Shown: positions 1 through 6,883 of the stretch, one piece after another | How positions within the stretch are numbered: position 1 is the stretch's first letter | How the letters are laid out: the number at the start of each line of letters is the position of its first letter | NCBI GenBank assembly: GCA_016209995.1 | Contig: JACQVC010000531.1 | Location: forward strand, 1-13,230 | DNA length: 13,230 nt | Reading direction: 5' to 3' | DNA from: Gemmatimonadota bacterium | GTDB lineage: Bacteria; Gemmatimonadota; Gemmatimonadetes; Longimicrobiales; Gaopeijiaceae | Position numbers and translations under genes: made by a program | Notes under the pieces: model-generated | What the model saw: only the letters and a program-made list of their open reading frames with translations | Told to the model about the DNA's origin: nothing | Databases searched by the model: none

Positions 1-220
1 GCGCACGACGATGTGCTTGTCGCCGAACACGTGCACATCCACCGCCCCGCACTTGTTGAGCACGATCGGAAAGGGAACCCAGTCGTTCGACGTCACATCG
101 AGAGCGCGAGGGAACCCGCCGGGAGGTTGGGTGGGGTCTTCGCTACATGCTCCCAGGATCAGAGGCGCAAGAAATTAGGACGCTCCGGAGCCCAGGAAAG
201 GAACGGAATACCGGGAACAT
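1..220 (-). CDS. Lipoprotein gene, 3' part outside window, apparent frameshift in signal peptide
   Basis: An ATG at 220-218 has a textbook GGAGG six bases upstream and begins MFPVFRSFPGLRSVL, the n-region and start of a signal peptide. That frame stops at a TAG at about 145-143. The +1 frame, closed by a TAA at 177-175, continues with a hydrophobic stretch FLAPLILGAC (a good lipobox ending in Cys). It then reads SEDPTQPPGGFPRALDV and on to NKCGAVDVHVFGDKHIVVR, open to the left edge. Dropping one base of the AA/TTT run at about 172-176 joins the two into a normal lipoprotein precursor. The start frame also has an LISC that mimics a lipobox, but its hydrophobic core would be very short. Function is unknown and only about 70 residues are visible. 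The frameshift may be a real mutation or an assembly error. Confidence 0.55.
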
Positions 221-226
221 GGCGCA

Positions 227-231
227 CCTCC
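227..231 (-). promoter_or_regulatory. Shine-Dalgarno that fixes the start of the frameshifted lipoprotein
   Basis: GGAGG followed by six bases and ATG (220-218) on the minus strand. It places translation initiation in the frame that ends after 25 codons, and is the main reason to think the downstream lipobox frame was originally joined to this start. Confidence 0.6.
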
Positions 232-269
232 ACTCGACTGGGGGGAGCGGGCAGGCAAACGATAACACT

Positions 270-288
270 CGCCGCAAGTTGAGCGGCG
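270..288 (-). terminator. Hairpin after the GNAT gene, possible weak terminator or operator
   Basis: CGCCGC, a seven-base loop and GCGGCG form a perfect 6-bp stem 17 bases past the acetyltransferase stop codon on the minus strand. The following sequence (AGTGTTATCGTTT) is only moderately T-rich, so termination would be weak. A TTGACG at 287-292 overlaps the left arm and a TGTTAT lies at 262-267 (19-bp spacing). The same segment could therefore be a promoter with an inverted repeat between its boxes, serving the downstream lipoprotein. Confidence 0.35.
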
Positions 289-305
289 TCAAGTAAACAT
301 CCGTT

Positions 306-1214
306 TCAGCGACCTGCGAGAGATCCCGGTACCGCGAGCACGTAGAAGCAGCGCGAGCTCGACGTCTCCTGACGGAACGACACGACGCGGTGATTCCCGG
401 CCAGATAGTGGAGGAAGGCTCGCCGCGTGTTCGCACGCCAGGCTGCCGCCTCGCTCGCCGAGCGGTCCCGGATCCCGTCGATGTCCGTCGGGATCTCGAT
501 CCGCACCACGGGCTCGGGCGGAAGCGGGCGCTCGACCAGCCGCGGCTCGCCGGCCGGCCCTGATTCGGTGTTCACGACGGGCGCACGCGCGAACATGCTC
601 TCGGGCACGGTCTCGGGGGCCGCGTGCCCCGCGAGCAGCCGCGCCACGCGCTCGTCCGCGATCGGCCACGTCACGATGAATCGGTCCGTTCCGAAGCCCT
701 GGCCGCTCGCGCGCCCGAGCGACGGACCATACATGTCCTGGACGTACTCGCTCACCACCGCGCCCAGCCGATTCAGGTTCAGGTTCGCGTTACGCGCGAC
801 CAGAGGATCGAACGTCCACTGAACGATCTCGACGCCGCGCTCGAGGAGCCGTTCGCGCTGCAATTGCTTGAGCCGCCGTCCCACGCCCAGACCCCGCATG
901 TCCGGGCGTACGCCCAACATGTGCGACCAGTGCACCGGCCGCCCGTCGCGCACGCCCGTGATCCCGAACACGAATCCCGCCAGACGACCTTCCGCGTCGA
1001 ACGCGCCGATCAGCACACCACCGACCTTCTGACTGACCTGGAGCATGGTCGCGGGCACCGGGTCGCGGAACTCCTCGCCCCAGATCGCCTTCTGGAGCGC
1101 CACGCACTCCGCGTACTCCGCGTGGGTCTGCAACCTCCGATAGACCAGTCCCGATTCGCCGCCTTGCTCGGCATCCGACGCAGCCGAGCCCCCCGGCGCT
1201 CGTTCGCTGCTCAA
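306..1214 (-). CDS. GNAT-family N-acetyltransferase
   Basis: A 302-residue protein whose N-terminal part (about residues 23-160) looks like a GNAT acetyl-CoA-dependent acyltransferase. The acetyl-CoA pyrophosphate-binding motif is visible as GVRPDMRGLGVGRRLK (residues 101-116), preceded by the beta-strand WSHMLGV. The following segment, with QWTFDPL and NLNRLGAVV, resembles the uncharacterised GNAT group of COG3375. Residues after about 170 form a long Pro/Arg/Glu-rich extension of unclear role. The start is a TTG with GGAG nine bases upstream; no better start precedes the domain. It lies 85 bp downstream of pncB on the same strand and could be read through from it. The acceptor substrate is unknown. 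Confidence 0.8.
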   Translation of the reverse strand: MSSERAPGGSAASDAEQGGESGLVYRRLQTHAEYAECVALQKAIWGEEFRDPVPATMLQVSQKVGGVLIGAFDAEGRLAGFVFGITGVRDGRPVHWSHMLGVRPDMRGLGVGRRLKQLQRERLLERGVEIVQWTFDPLVARNANLNLNRLGAVVSEYVQDMYGPSLGRASGQGFGTDRFIVTWPIADERVARLLAGHAAPETVPESMFARAPVVNTESGPAGEPRLVERPLPPEPVVRIEIPTDIDGIRDRSASEAAAWRANTRRAFLHYLAGNHRVVSFRQETSSSRCFYVLAVPGSLAGR

Positions 1215-1299
1215 ACTCTATCTCTCCACCGATGTGCGCTGTCTTACTACCGACGCATTCACGTCACCACGATTCCCGCCCTGGTCCCTCCGGCGTTCT

Positions 1300-2724
1300 T
1301 CACCCCACCGAGCGCGCCACACTGCGCAGATACTCGCGGAGGCCGGCGCTCAGCTCGACCGGATAGGGCGGATCCGCCGGCTCGATCGCCTGGATGCGGT
1401 CCGGCAGCTTGGCGATCTCCGTCCGCGCCCGCTCGCGCGCCTGCTCGAGGCCGACCTCCCCCTGCGGCAGGCGGCGCCCCCCCTCCATGACCTTCTCGAG
1501 CAACGGCCGGCTACTCTGCCCCACGCAACCTTTGTTGCGTAGGGACCCCGGGATGTGCTTCTCGTCGGCGCGGGCCAGCACGTCGCCCACGGCACGACCC
1601 CGCTCCTCGCGGCGGAAAACCTGCTTGCGCCCCGGGTAGATCTCTTTGCCCGGCGAGAGCTTGGTGCGCCCCTGGCCCGCGTACGCGCTCAGCTTGTACG
1701 CGATGTCCAGGGCGGGCGCATCCGCGGATACACCCATGCGCGTGCCCACTCCGAACCCGGTGACCGGCGCGTCACCCTCCACGATCTTCGCGACCTCGTA
1801 CTCGTCGAGCCCGCCGCTGGCGAAGATCTCGACTCGATCGAGGCCCGCGGCATCGAGGATCGCGCGCGTCTCGTGCGCGAGTGCCACCAGATCACCCGAG
1901 TCGAGACGGATCGCGCGCACGCGGAAGCTCTCGCCCAGCTCACGGGCCAGCACCACGACTTTGCGCGCGCCCTCCGCCGTGTCGTACGTGTCCACCAGGA
2001 GGACCGTCTCGGGATAGAGGGAAGCGAACGCCCGAAACGCATCGATCTCGTGGTCGTGCGCCTGGATGTAGCTGTGCGCCATCGTCCCGGACACCGGAAC
2101 CCCGTAGACCTGCCCCGCCAGCACGTTGCTAGTCGCGTGTACGCCGGCGATGTGGAACGCTCGCGCGGCTTTGAGACCCGCGTCCGTGCCGTGAATGCGG
2201 CGCAGCCCGAAGTCCACGACGGTGCGCCCCGCCGCCGCGCGCACCACCCTCGCCGCCTTCGAGGCCACCAGCGTCTGGAAGTGAACCTGGTTCATCACGA
2301 AGGTCTCGACGAGCTGGGCCTGCGGAAGCGGCGCCACGATCTCGAGGATCGGCTCGTCCGCGAAGACCGGCGTGCCCTCGGCCACCGCATAGACGTCACC
2401 CGTAAAGCGGAAGTCCTCGAGCCAGGCCACGAAGTCGGAAGCGAACTGCGGGAGAGAGCGGAGGTAGTCCAGCGCGTCGGGCCCGAAGTGCAGGGTCTCG
2501 AGGTAGCGGAGCGTGTCCTCGAGTCCGCACGCCAGGAGGTAGTTGCGGCTATCGGGGAGCCGGCGCACGAACAGGCTGAACACGGCCTCCTGGGTCAGCT
2601 GCTCCCGCCAGTACGCCTGGAGCATGGTCAGCTCGTAGAGGTCGGTCAGCAGCGCCGCGTTGTCGTCGTTGACCCAGGGGGAGCGCCCGGTCATGACGTC
2701 GCCCGGTTCGTCACGACGCCCCAC
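1300..2724 (-). CDS. pncB: Nicotinate phosphoribosyltransferase
   Basis: Converts nicotinate and PRPP, with ATP, to nicotinate mononucleotide, the first step of the Preiss-Handler route of NAD salvage; cytoplasmic. The 474-residue length fits the family. Visible motifs in order: LLTDLYELTM (25-34), VDFGLRRIHG (170-179), SGTMAHS (212-218), whose His217 aligns with the autophosphorylated His of bacterial enzymes, VDTYDT (244-249), RLDSGDL (273-279) and GFGVGT (323-328, phosphate binding). The chosen start is GTG at 2724. An in-frame ATG at 2694 (MTGRSP) is an equally possible start and neither has a strong ribosome site. It follows the nitrilase-family gene by 27 bp, so the two are very probably co-transcribed. 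The catalytic core looks intact. Confidence 0.95.
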   Translation of the reverse strand: MGRRDEPGDVMTGRSPWVNDDNAALLTDLYELTMLQAYWREQLTQEAVFSLFVRRLPDSRNYLLACGLEDTLRYLETLHFGPDALDYLRSLPQFASDFVAWLEDFRFTGDVYAVAEGTPVFADEPILEIVAPLPQAQLVETFVMNQVHFQTLVASKAARVVRAAAGRTVVDFGLRRIHGTDAGLKAARAFHIAGVHATSNVLAGQVYGVPVSGTMAHSYIQAHDHEIDAFRAFASLYPETVLLVDTYDTAEGARKVVVLARELGESFRVRAIRLDSGDLVALAHETRAILDAAGLDRVEIFASGGLDEYEVAKIVEGDAPVTGFGVGTRMGVSADAPALDIAYKLSAYAGQGRTKLSPGKEIYPGRKQVFRREERGRAVGDVLARADEKHIPGSLRNKGCVGQSSRPLLEKVMEGGRRLPQGEVGLEQARERARTEIAKLPDRIQAIEPADPPYPVELSAGLREYLRSVARSVG

Positions 2725-2751
2725 CAGCCGCCGCGGATGCGACCTGCCGGA

Positions 2752-3615
2752 TCACGTCGCGCCCCTCGCGATTCGCTTCGCTAATCGCTCTTCCCCCCCC
2801 TCGATCCGCAGCTCGTCGACGTACCTCGGATACTCCTTTTTCGCCGCTTCCGTTACGCTGAGATCGATTTTCGCCACCGCGATGGGTCGGCCCGGTTTCG
2901 TCTCCGCCAACATCTTCCCCGTCGGATCGACGATCCAGCCGTGCCCCCCGAAGACCTGACCCCGGCTATCGCGACCGGCCCGGTTCGATGAAGCCACGTA
3001 ACAGCCGGACACAATGGCCGCCGAAGTGATGGCGATCTTCCAGCGCGGCAATGAATCCTTCGGCGTCGAGCGCGGCACCACGATCAGGTGCGCGCCCTTG
3101 CGTCCATAGTGGCGCGCCCACTCCTGGAACCAGATGTCCGTGCAGATCATGAACCCGATGCGCAGGCCACGCACCTCCGCCATGCGGAAGCGGATCTCCC
3201 CGCGCTCGTACCACCTTGCCTCGTAATAGCCTTTCTCGTTAGGGAAGAACTGCTTGGTGTGAGTCGCCTGGACCCCCGTCTCGGGCGTCCAGAGGAAGCC
3301 CTCGTTCACGCTGCGGCCGGCGTTCATGCGGGCCCGGCTGCCGACCACGATCGGCACGCCCAAAGCGCCCAGCGCCTCCATGCCCTTGTCGTGCGCTTTG
3401 TGAGACTGAGCGAGCAGGCGGTCGTTGCGCTTCTCATCGCTCGCGAGCCAGCGCCCGAACGGCATCTCGTTCAGCACCAACACGTCCGCCCGGCTGCGCT
3501 TCGCCGCGGACACGAGGGCACGCCATCGCTTGCTCCCGGGCACCAGCTCGGCGGGCGATTCGCAAACAGCCACCCGGAAGGTGCGCTTCTCGCTGCTCGA
3601 TTTCTCTTGGGCCAC
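2752..3615 (-). CDS. Carbon-nitrogen hydrolase (nitrilase superfamily)
   Basis: A 287-residue single-domain amidase of the nitrilase superfamily, hydrolysing a non-peptide C-N bond. The Glu-Lys-Cys triad is visible: Glu50 in VLNEMPFG, Lys121 in THTKQFFPNEKGYYE and Cys158 in FMICTDIWFQE. C-terminal elements GGHGWIVDPTGKML and DLSVTE are also typical. The fold resembles N-carbamoylputrescine amidase and related amidohydrolases more than true nitrilases, but the substrate cannot be assigned. The start is GTG at 3615 with GGAG seven bases upstream. It sits 105 bp after the alpha/beta hydrolase and 27 bp before pncB. The tight link with pncB suggests, without proving, a substrate connected to nicotinamide or NAD salvage. 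No isochorismatase-type nicotinamidase is in the window. Confidence 0.88.
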   Translation of the reverse strand: MAQEKSSSEKRTFRVAVCESPAELVPGSKRWRALVSAAKRSRADVLVLNEMPFGRWLASDEKRNDRLLAQSHKAHDKGMEALGALGVPIVVGSRARMNAGRSVNEGFLWTPETGVQATHTKQFFPNEKGYYEARWYERGEIRFRMAEVRGLRIGFMICTDIWFQEWARHYGRKGAHLIVVPRSTPKDSLPRWKIAITSAAIVSGCYVASSNRAGRDSRGQVFGGHGWIVDPTGKMLAETKPGRPIAVAKIDLSVTEAAKKEYPRYVDELRIEGGEERLAKRIARGAT

Positions 3616-3720
3616 GGTGGATCTCCAGTCAGATTGGCCGGTTCACCGCGTCGCTGCCCACCTCAGCAGGTTGCGGCGAGGAGCGATGGTGGAGCAGCGT
3701 TTCACGGCCGCTCGCTCATG

Positions 3721-4416
3721 TCAAGTAGGCTGTGGTCCCGCGTCGTGCAAATAGGCTAGAAACCAGTCGCGGGCAAGGTCGGCGGCCTCCTCGAGCGCAC
3801 CCGGCTCCTCGAACAGGTGCGTCGCCCCTGGGACGATCTCCATGCGCTTCGTCTCCGCCCCCAGCCGCGTAAGCGCTTGTCTGTTAAGGGCGATAACTTC
3901 GTGGTCCAACTCGCCGATAACGAGTAGCGTGGGAGCCCGAACGCGGTCCAACGCTTCGCGAGCGAGGTCCGGTCGCCCGCCCCGCGACACGACCGCCCGC
4001 ACGACCGACGGCCGCTCCGTGGCCGCGATCAGGGCGGCGGCGGCTCCCGTGCTCGCGCCGAAGTAGCCGACCGCTAGAGCCCTGGTCTCGGGCTGTCCCA
4101 GAACCCAGTCGGTCGCGCCCACGAGCCGCTCGGCCAGGAGCGGAATGTCGAAGCGGAGGCTTCGGGTCTGAAGATCGATCTGCTCTTCATCGCCGGTGAG
4201 CAGATCGAAGAGAAGGGTCCCAAGTCCGGCAACGCGCAGGACTTCGGCCACAAACCGGTTGCGACGGCTGTGCCGGCTGCTGCCGCTCCCGTGAGCAAAG
4301 AGCACGATCCCCGGTGCTCCCTGCGGCACTCCCAGCGCACCCTCCAGTTGGACCGCTCCCGCCAGCACCTGCACCGGGTGGTCGGGAGCGACTGGAAACC
4401 CGGACCGATCGCTCAC
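3721..4416 (-). CDS. Alpha/beta hydrolase, dienelactone-hydrolase-like
   Basis: Alpha/beta-hydrolase fold enzyme, 231 residues from the GTG chosen here. The oxyanion loop region is LFAHGSGSSRHS. The catalytic triad is read as Ser122 in YFGASTGAAAA, Asp171 in IGELDHEV and His200 in PGATHLFEE. This pattern is that of the dienelactone-hydrolase-like family often found alone or fused to phosphoribosyltransferases; the natural substrate is unknown. The GTG at 4416-4414 overlaps the stop codon of the upstream phosphatidyltransferase as GTGA, the usual sign of translational coupling. A longer reading from a TTG at 4449 would overlap that gene by 37 bp and has no properly spaced ribosome site, so it was not preferred. 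Confidence 0.85.
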   Translation of the reverse strand: MSDRSGFPVAPDHPVQVLAGAVQLEGALGVPQGAPGIVLFAHGSGSSRHSRRNRFVAEVLRVAGLGTLLFDLLTGDEEQIDLQTRSLRFDIPLLAERLVGATDWVLGQPETRALAVGYFGASTGAAAALIAATERPSVVRAVVSRGGRPDLAREALDRVRAPTLLVIGELDHEVIALNRQALTRLGAETKRMEIVPGATHLFEEPGALEEAADLARDWFLAYLHDAGPQPT

Positions 4417-5051
4417 GGCACGCGCGCTGCCTGTCTCAAAATCCGCCAACCCTCGAGTCCGTATGCCACGAAACTGTACGTCGCGCTGGCAGCCACGAGC
4501 CAGATGAGCGGTCGGACCACAGAATCCGACAGCCCGGCCGTCACCGCTAGCAAGAGCGCAAACCCAACCGCGGTCGCCACCTTCCCGTGCATCCGGTGCT
4601 GCATCCGTACGTTGGGATCTCGCCTGCGGGCAACCATCCAGCCGCCCGCGACCACGACGTTCCTCGCCAGCAGCAGCGCGGGCAGCCAGACGGGCACGCT
4701 GGGGAATGCGGGCCCGTGCGTCAGGGCAAAGAATCCCAGGGAGCTCAGCTGGGTCAGCCAGTCCGCTCCAGCATCCAGGGCGGAGCCCAGTTGGGTTGCG
4801 ACCCCGTAGCGACGGGCCAGGTAGCCATCGACAAAATCAGAGGCAGCGATAACGGCCAGAAGGGACAGCGCCAGGATTCGTGGCTCCTCTACCGCCCCAC
4901 CTGTCCTGGCCGCGGACTGAGTCGCCCAGGCCGAGGCGAGGAAGAGCGGGATGAGGACCAGCCGCACGAGCGTGATGGCGTTCGGCGCCCACGTCGGGAG
5001 CGCGGCGCCGCGCCGCGCTCCGGCCTCGGCACCCGTCTGCAAGGGATCCAA
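4413..5051 (-). CDS. CDP-alcohol phosphatidyltransferase family protein
   Basis: Integral membrane enzyme of phospholipid head-group synthesis, transferring a phosphatidyl group from CDP-diacylglycerol to an alcohol. The 212-residue protein carries the complete signature D-x2-D-G-x2-A-R-x8-G-x3-D-x3-D: Asp72, Asp75, Gly76, Ala79, Arg80, Gly89, Asp93 and Asp97. Four to six hydrophobic segments surround it (for example near 25-42, 58-70, 100-112, 120-135, 158-172 and 180-197). PNAITLVRLVLIP near the N-terminus is typical of PgsA-like members. The acceptor (glycerol phosphate or another alcohol) cannot be decided from sequence. The start is TTG at 5051; GGAA lies about six bases upstream and a stronger GGAGGGAG further away. 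First gene of the leftward run, divergent from the lipoprotein at 5263. Confidence 0.88.
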   Translation of the reverse strand: MDPLQTGAEAGARRGAALPTWAPNAITLVRLVLIPLFLASAWATQSAARTGGAVEEPRILALSLLAVIAASDFVDGYLARRYGVATQLGSALDAGADWLTQLSSLGFFALTHGPAFPSVPVWLPALLLARNVVVAGGWMVARRRDPNVRMQHRMHGKVATAVGFALLLAVTAGLSDSVVRPLIWLVAASATYSFVAYGLEGWRILRQAARVP

Positions 5052-5262
5052 CCGGTCTTCCGCTCCCTCCGTCGCTTCGCTGCTTCCACCCCGGCCGGGC
5101 CGGGTTTACGGGGCCTTATGATGGGCCGCCAGCCCGAAGCCCGCCACCCGGGCCGCCCCTCGCAGCACTCACGAATCGAGCAAGCGATGTCGGGCACGAC
5201 GCTTGCAACTATCGCATAACGAACGCGCTCGCATCGTCTTCGGGCGACGGGAAGGGAGGGGA
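5052..5262. other. Divergent intergenic region, no gene seen
   Basis: A 211-bp gap between the leftward phosphatidyltransferase and the rightward lipoprotein, so it should hold promoters for both. I see no convincing -35/-10 pair. The only structure is a GC palindrome (CCGGCC-G-GGCCGG, 5091-5103), which is expected in such GC-rich DNA. Confidence 0.5.
5254..5261 (+). promoter_or_regulatory. Shine-Dalgarno deciding the start of the small lipoprotein
   Basis: GGGAGGGG lies directly before the ATG at 5263. It favours this start over an in-frame ATG at 5203, which would place 20 charged residues before the signal peptide. Confidence 0.6.
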
Positions 5263-5646
5263 ATGCGTACCGCCCGCAGGTGGATCATCATACTGGGGGT
5301 GATCGCGTCACTCGTGGCCGGCTGTGAGCGGACTCGAGCGCTGCCGGTCTCGACGCGCCCGGAGCCCGTGCGGCTGTCCGTGCGCAACGACCACTTCAGC
5401 GATGTGACGATCTATGCGTTCAACGGCAGCCGGCAGCGCATAGGGATCGTCACGGGCCTGAGCTCCTCCAGCTTTGTGCTACCTGATGAGGCAATGCGCT
5501 CCGGCGTGGGCTTTCGCCTCGAGGCCGACCCGATCGGCTCGATCGATGCCTATGTCACCTCGATCATCGTGGCCAGTCCGGGCGACGAAATCGTGCTTCA
5601 GGTCGCACCCGTACTCGGAATGTCGCACTGGTATATGAGGCAGTAA
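5263..5646 (+). CDS. Small lipoprotein, member A of a paralogous exported family with ADPIGS core
   Basis: A 127-residue predicted lipoprotein. MRTARRW is followed by a hydrophobic segment IIILGVIASLVAGC, with Cys21 as the lipidated residue. After a short linker, residues 35-127 form one compact, probably all-beta domain. Its landmarks are V-x-N, DVTIYAF, RIGIVTGLSSSSF, LPDEA, FRLEADPIGS, AYVTSIIVASPGDEIVLQV. The same landmarks in the same order occur in the protein at 9325-9717, with about 45% identity by eye over roughly 82 positions. I do not recognise a named domain. It stands alone between the divergent phosphatidyltransferase and the convergent CBS gene. Envelope location is well supported; function is unknown. 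Confidence 0.8.
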   Translation: MRTARRWIIILGVIASLVAGCERTRALPVSTRPEPVRLSVRNDHFSDVTIYAFNGSRQRIGIVTGLSSSSFVLPDEAMRSGVGFRLEADPIGSIDAYVTSIIVASPGDEIVLQVAPVLGMSHWYMRQ

Positions 5647-5660
5647 CCCTTCACCGGGGC

Positions 5661-5675
5661 GGGTCGCCTCGACCC
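5661..5675. terminator. Short hairpin between convergent genes, weak terminator candidate
   Basis: GGGTCG-CCT-CGACCC is a perfect 6-bp stem with a three-base loop, 15 bases after the lipoprotein stop codon. There is no T-run on either side. A second, wider inverted repeat (AGCAGGT at 5696-5702 with ACCTGCT at 5730-5736) overlaps the end of the CBS gene. Confidence 0.25.
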
Positions 5676-5734
5676 ATCAGGTGACAAGCTAGCCCAGCAG
5701 GTGCGCGCGACCGGCTGTAGCTCTCAGCGACCTG

Positions 5735-6331
5735 CTAGACCCCCGTCAAAGCTCGCAGCACATCCAACGTCGTCACGATTCCGACGAGACGCCCCTGCTC
5801 CAGCACCAGCGCCCGGTGGATCCGGGCCCGCACCAGGAACCGGGCTGCCTCCGACACCGTCGCGTCCGGGCGCACGACGAAGCGCGCGGGCGTCATGATG
5901 TGCCGGACCGTGCGGCCCTGGAACGCCTCCGCCCATCGGCGCTCGGCCTCGCGAAAGGTCCAGCGATAGGGAGCATCTGGCGTCACGAAGTACGGCGGAC
6001 GCTCCTCGGGCGGCGGGCCGGCCACCGCCGGCCCCGTGGCCATGATCGCCACGAGGTCGCTCCCGGACACCACGCCGATCACGGCTCCGCCCGCGTCCAC
6101 GACCGGCACCCCGCCGATCCCCTCCCGATCCAGCAGCTGCGCGAGCTCCCTCACGCTGGCATTCGGGCCGATCGTGACGATGTCCCTCTCCATGATGTCA
6201 CGCACGGTCGCGCCCGCCGCCGGCTTCTCCCCCTCCGACGACCCCCCGCGCGCACGCCGCAAACCCTTGCCCCGCGGCCGCGCCGACTTTCCTTCAGCCT
6301 TCCGCTTCATCTCCCTATCCCCCTTTTTCAT
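5735..6331 (-). CDS. Two-CBS-domain protein with basic N-terminal tail
   Basis: A 198-residue protein made of a lysine/arginine-rich tail (residues 1-36), a first CBS domain (about 43-98, starting VRDIMERDIVTI, with GGVPVVD and GVVSGSDLVAIM), a linker of about 43 residues rich in Pro and aromatic residues, and a second CBS domain (142-198, starting VRHIMTP, ending GIVTTLDVLRALTGV). CBS pairs usually bind adenine nucleotides and regulate a partner; no catalytic domain is attached here. The ATG at 6331 has a purine-rich GGAGAGGGG just upstream. The reading frame stays open to 6676 but would then overlap the thioesterase gene, so the longer form is rejected. Possible alternative start: ATG at 6310. 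Its partner is not evident from the neighbours. Confidence 0.85.
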   Translation of the reverse strand: MKKGDREMKRKAEGKSARPRGKGLRRARGGSSEGEKPAAGATVRDIMERDIVTIGPNASVRELAQLLDREGIGGVPVVDAGGAVIGVVSGSDLVAIMATGPAVAGPPPEERPPYFVTPDAPYRWTFREAERRWAEAFQGRTVRHIMTPARFVVRPDATVSEAARFLVRARIHRALVLEQGRLVGIVTTLDVLRALTGV

Positions 6332-6381
6332 CCCCTCTCCCCCATGATTCTCACTCCTCGTCACGCGACCCGAGATTCGTT

Positions 6382-6410
6382 CTATTACCTGCCGTACCAG
6401 GACGTAGCAA
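6382..6410 (-). promoter_or_regulatory. Possible promoter of the CBS gene
   Basis: On the minus strand TTGCTA (6410-6405) and TAATAG (6387-6382) are separated by exactly 17 bases, in the short gap between the CBS gene and the divergent thioesterase. The match to a housekeeping promoter is partial (4/6 and 3/6), so this is only a candidate. Confidence 0.3.
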
Positions 6411-6430
6411 GTTAACGGGATGAAAGGTCT

Positions 6431-6865
6431 GTGCCAGCCGCCATGCCCCGCACGTTCGTCGCGCGCTTCCGAGCCCGCAGCTACGAGATGGACGCACTCG
6501 GCCACCTGAATCACGCGGTCTTCCTCAACTACTTCGAGCAGGCACGGATCGACGCGCTGGACGCGGCCGGATTTCCGGCCGCCGAGTTCGGGCGAGGGGG
6601 TTGGATGGTCTACCTCGTGCGCATCGAGGTCGAGTACCACCGCGAGGTGCGGCTTGGAGACGAGATCGAGGTCCACACCTTCGTCGAAGGGATCCGCAAC
6701 GCCAGCATGACGATCCGGCAGACCGCGTTCAAGCAGGATGACCCCGCGAACCCCGTGGTCGAAGCGCGCGTCGTGGCCGTATGGATCGGAACCGACGGGC
6801 GGCCGGCCCGAATCCCCGACACCGCTCGCACGGCCTTCGGCTGGGGGCCGCGCGGGCTGAGCTAA
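6431..6865 (+). CDS. Acyl-CoA thioesterase, 4HBT/YbgC hot-dog family
   Basis: A 144-residue single hot-dog domain that hydrolyses acyl-CoA or aryl-CoA thioesters in the cytoplasm. The family motif is clear at residues 18-38: YEMDALGHLNHAVFLNYFE, with Asp21 in the position of the catalytic Asp of 4-hydroxybenzoyl-CoA thioesterase. VRIEVEYHREVRLGDEIEV follows at about 67-85. The length is normal for the family. The start is GTG at 6431 with AAAGG a few bases upstream; an in-frame ATG at 6443 is an alternative. Chain-length preference and physiological substrate are not visible. It is followed by an AT-rich patch and a palindromic repeat element before the next gene, so co-transcription with the dehydrogenase is uncertain. 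Confidence 0.88.
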   Translation: MPAAMPRTFVARFRARSYEMDALGHLNHAVFLNYFEQARIDALDAAGFPAAEFGRGGWMVYLVRIEVEYHREVRLGDEIEVHTFVEGIRNASMTIRQTAFKQDDPANPVVEARVVAVWIGTDGRPARIPDTARTAFGWGPRGLS

Positions 6866-6881
6866 CTAAAAAAACTAACTA
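6862..6881. repeat. CTAACTA direct repeat around an A-tract
   Basis: CTAACTA (6862-6868), six A residues, then CTAACTA again (6875-6881), starting inside the thioesterase stop codon. It is conspicuously AT-rich for this DNA and directly borders the palindromic element at 6884-6980. Confidence 0.6.
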
Positions 6882-6883
6882 TC

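Noticed and set aside
624..1490. 288-codon plus-strand frame spanning the acetyltransferase and pncB end
   Set aside because: Crosses two opposite-strand genes and the gap between them; composition is typical of antisense frames.
1555..2784. 409-codon plus-strand open frame across pncB
   Set aside because: Arg/His-rich low-complexity translation without any domain, fully antisense to a gene with intact motifs; a GC-rich shadow frame.
4417..4449. TTG start 33 bases upstream for the alpha/beta hydrolase
   Set aside because: GAGGG abuts the TTG without spacing and the gene overlap would be 37 bp; the GTG forming a GTGA overlap is more natural.
5091..5103. GC palindrome CCGGCC-G-GGCCGG as an operator
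   Set aside because: Such palindromes are frequent by chance in DNA this rich in G and C, and no paired site was seen.
6332..6676. N-terminal extension of the CBS protein by 115 residues
   Set aside because: It would overlap the thioesterase gene on the other strand, has no family similarity, and the ATG at 6331 has a good ribosome site.
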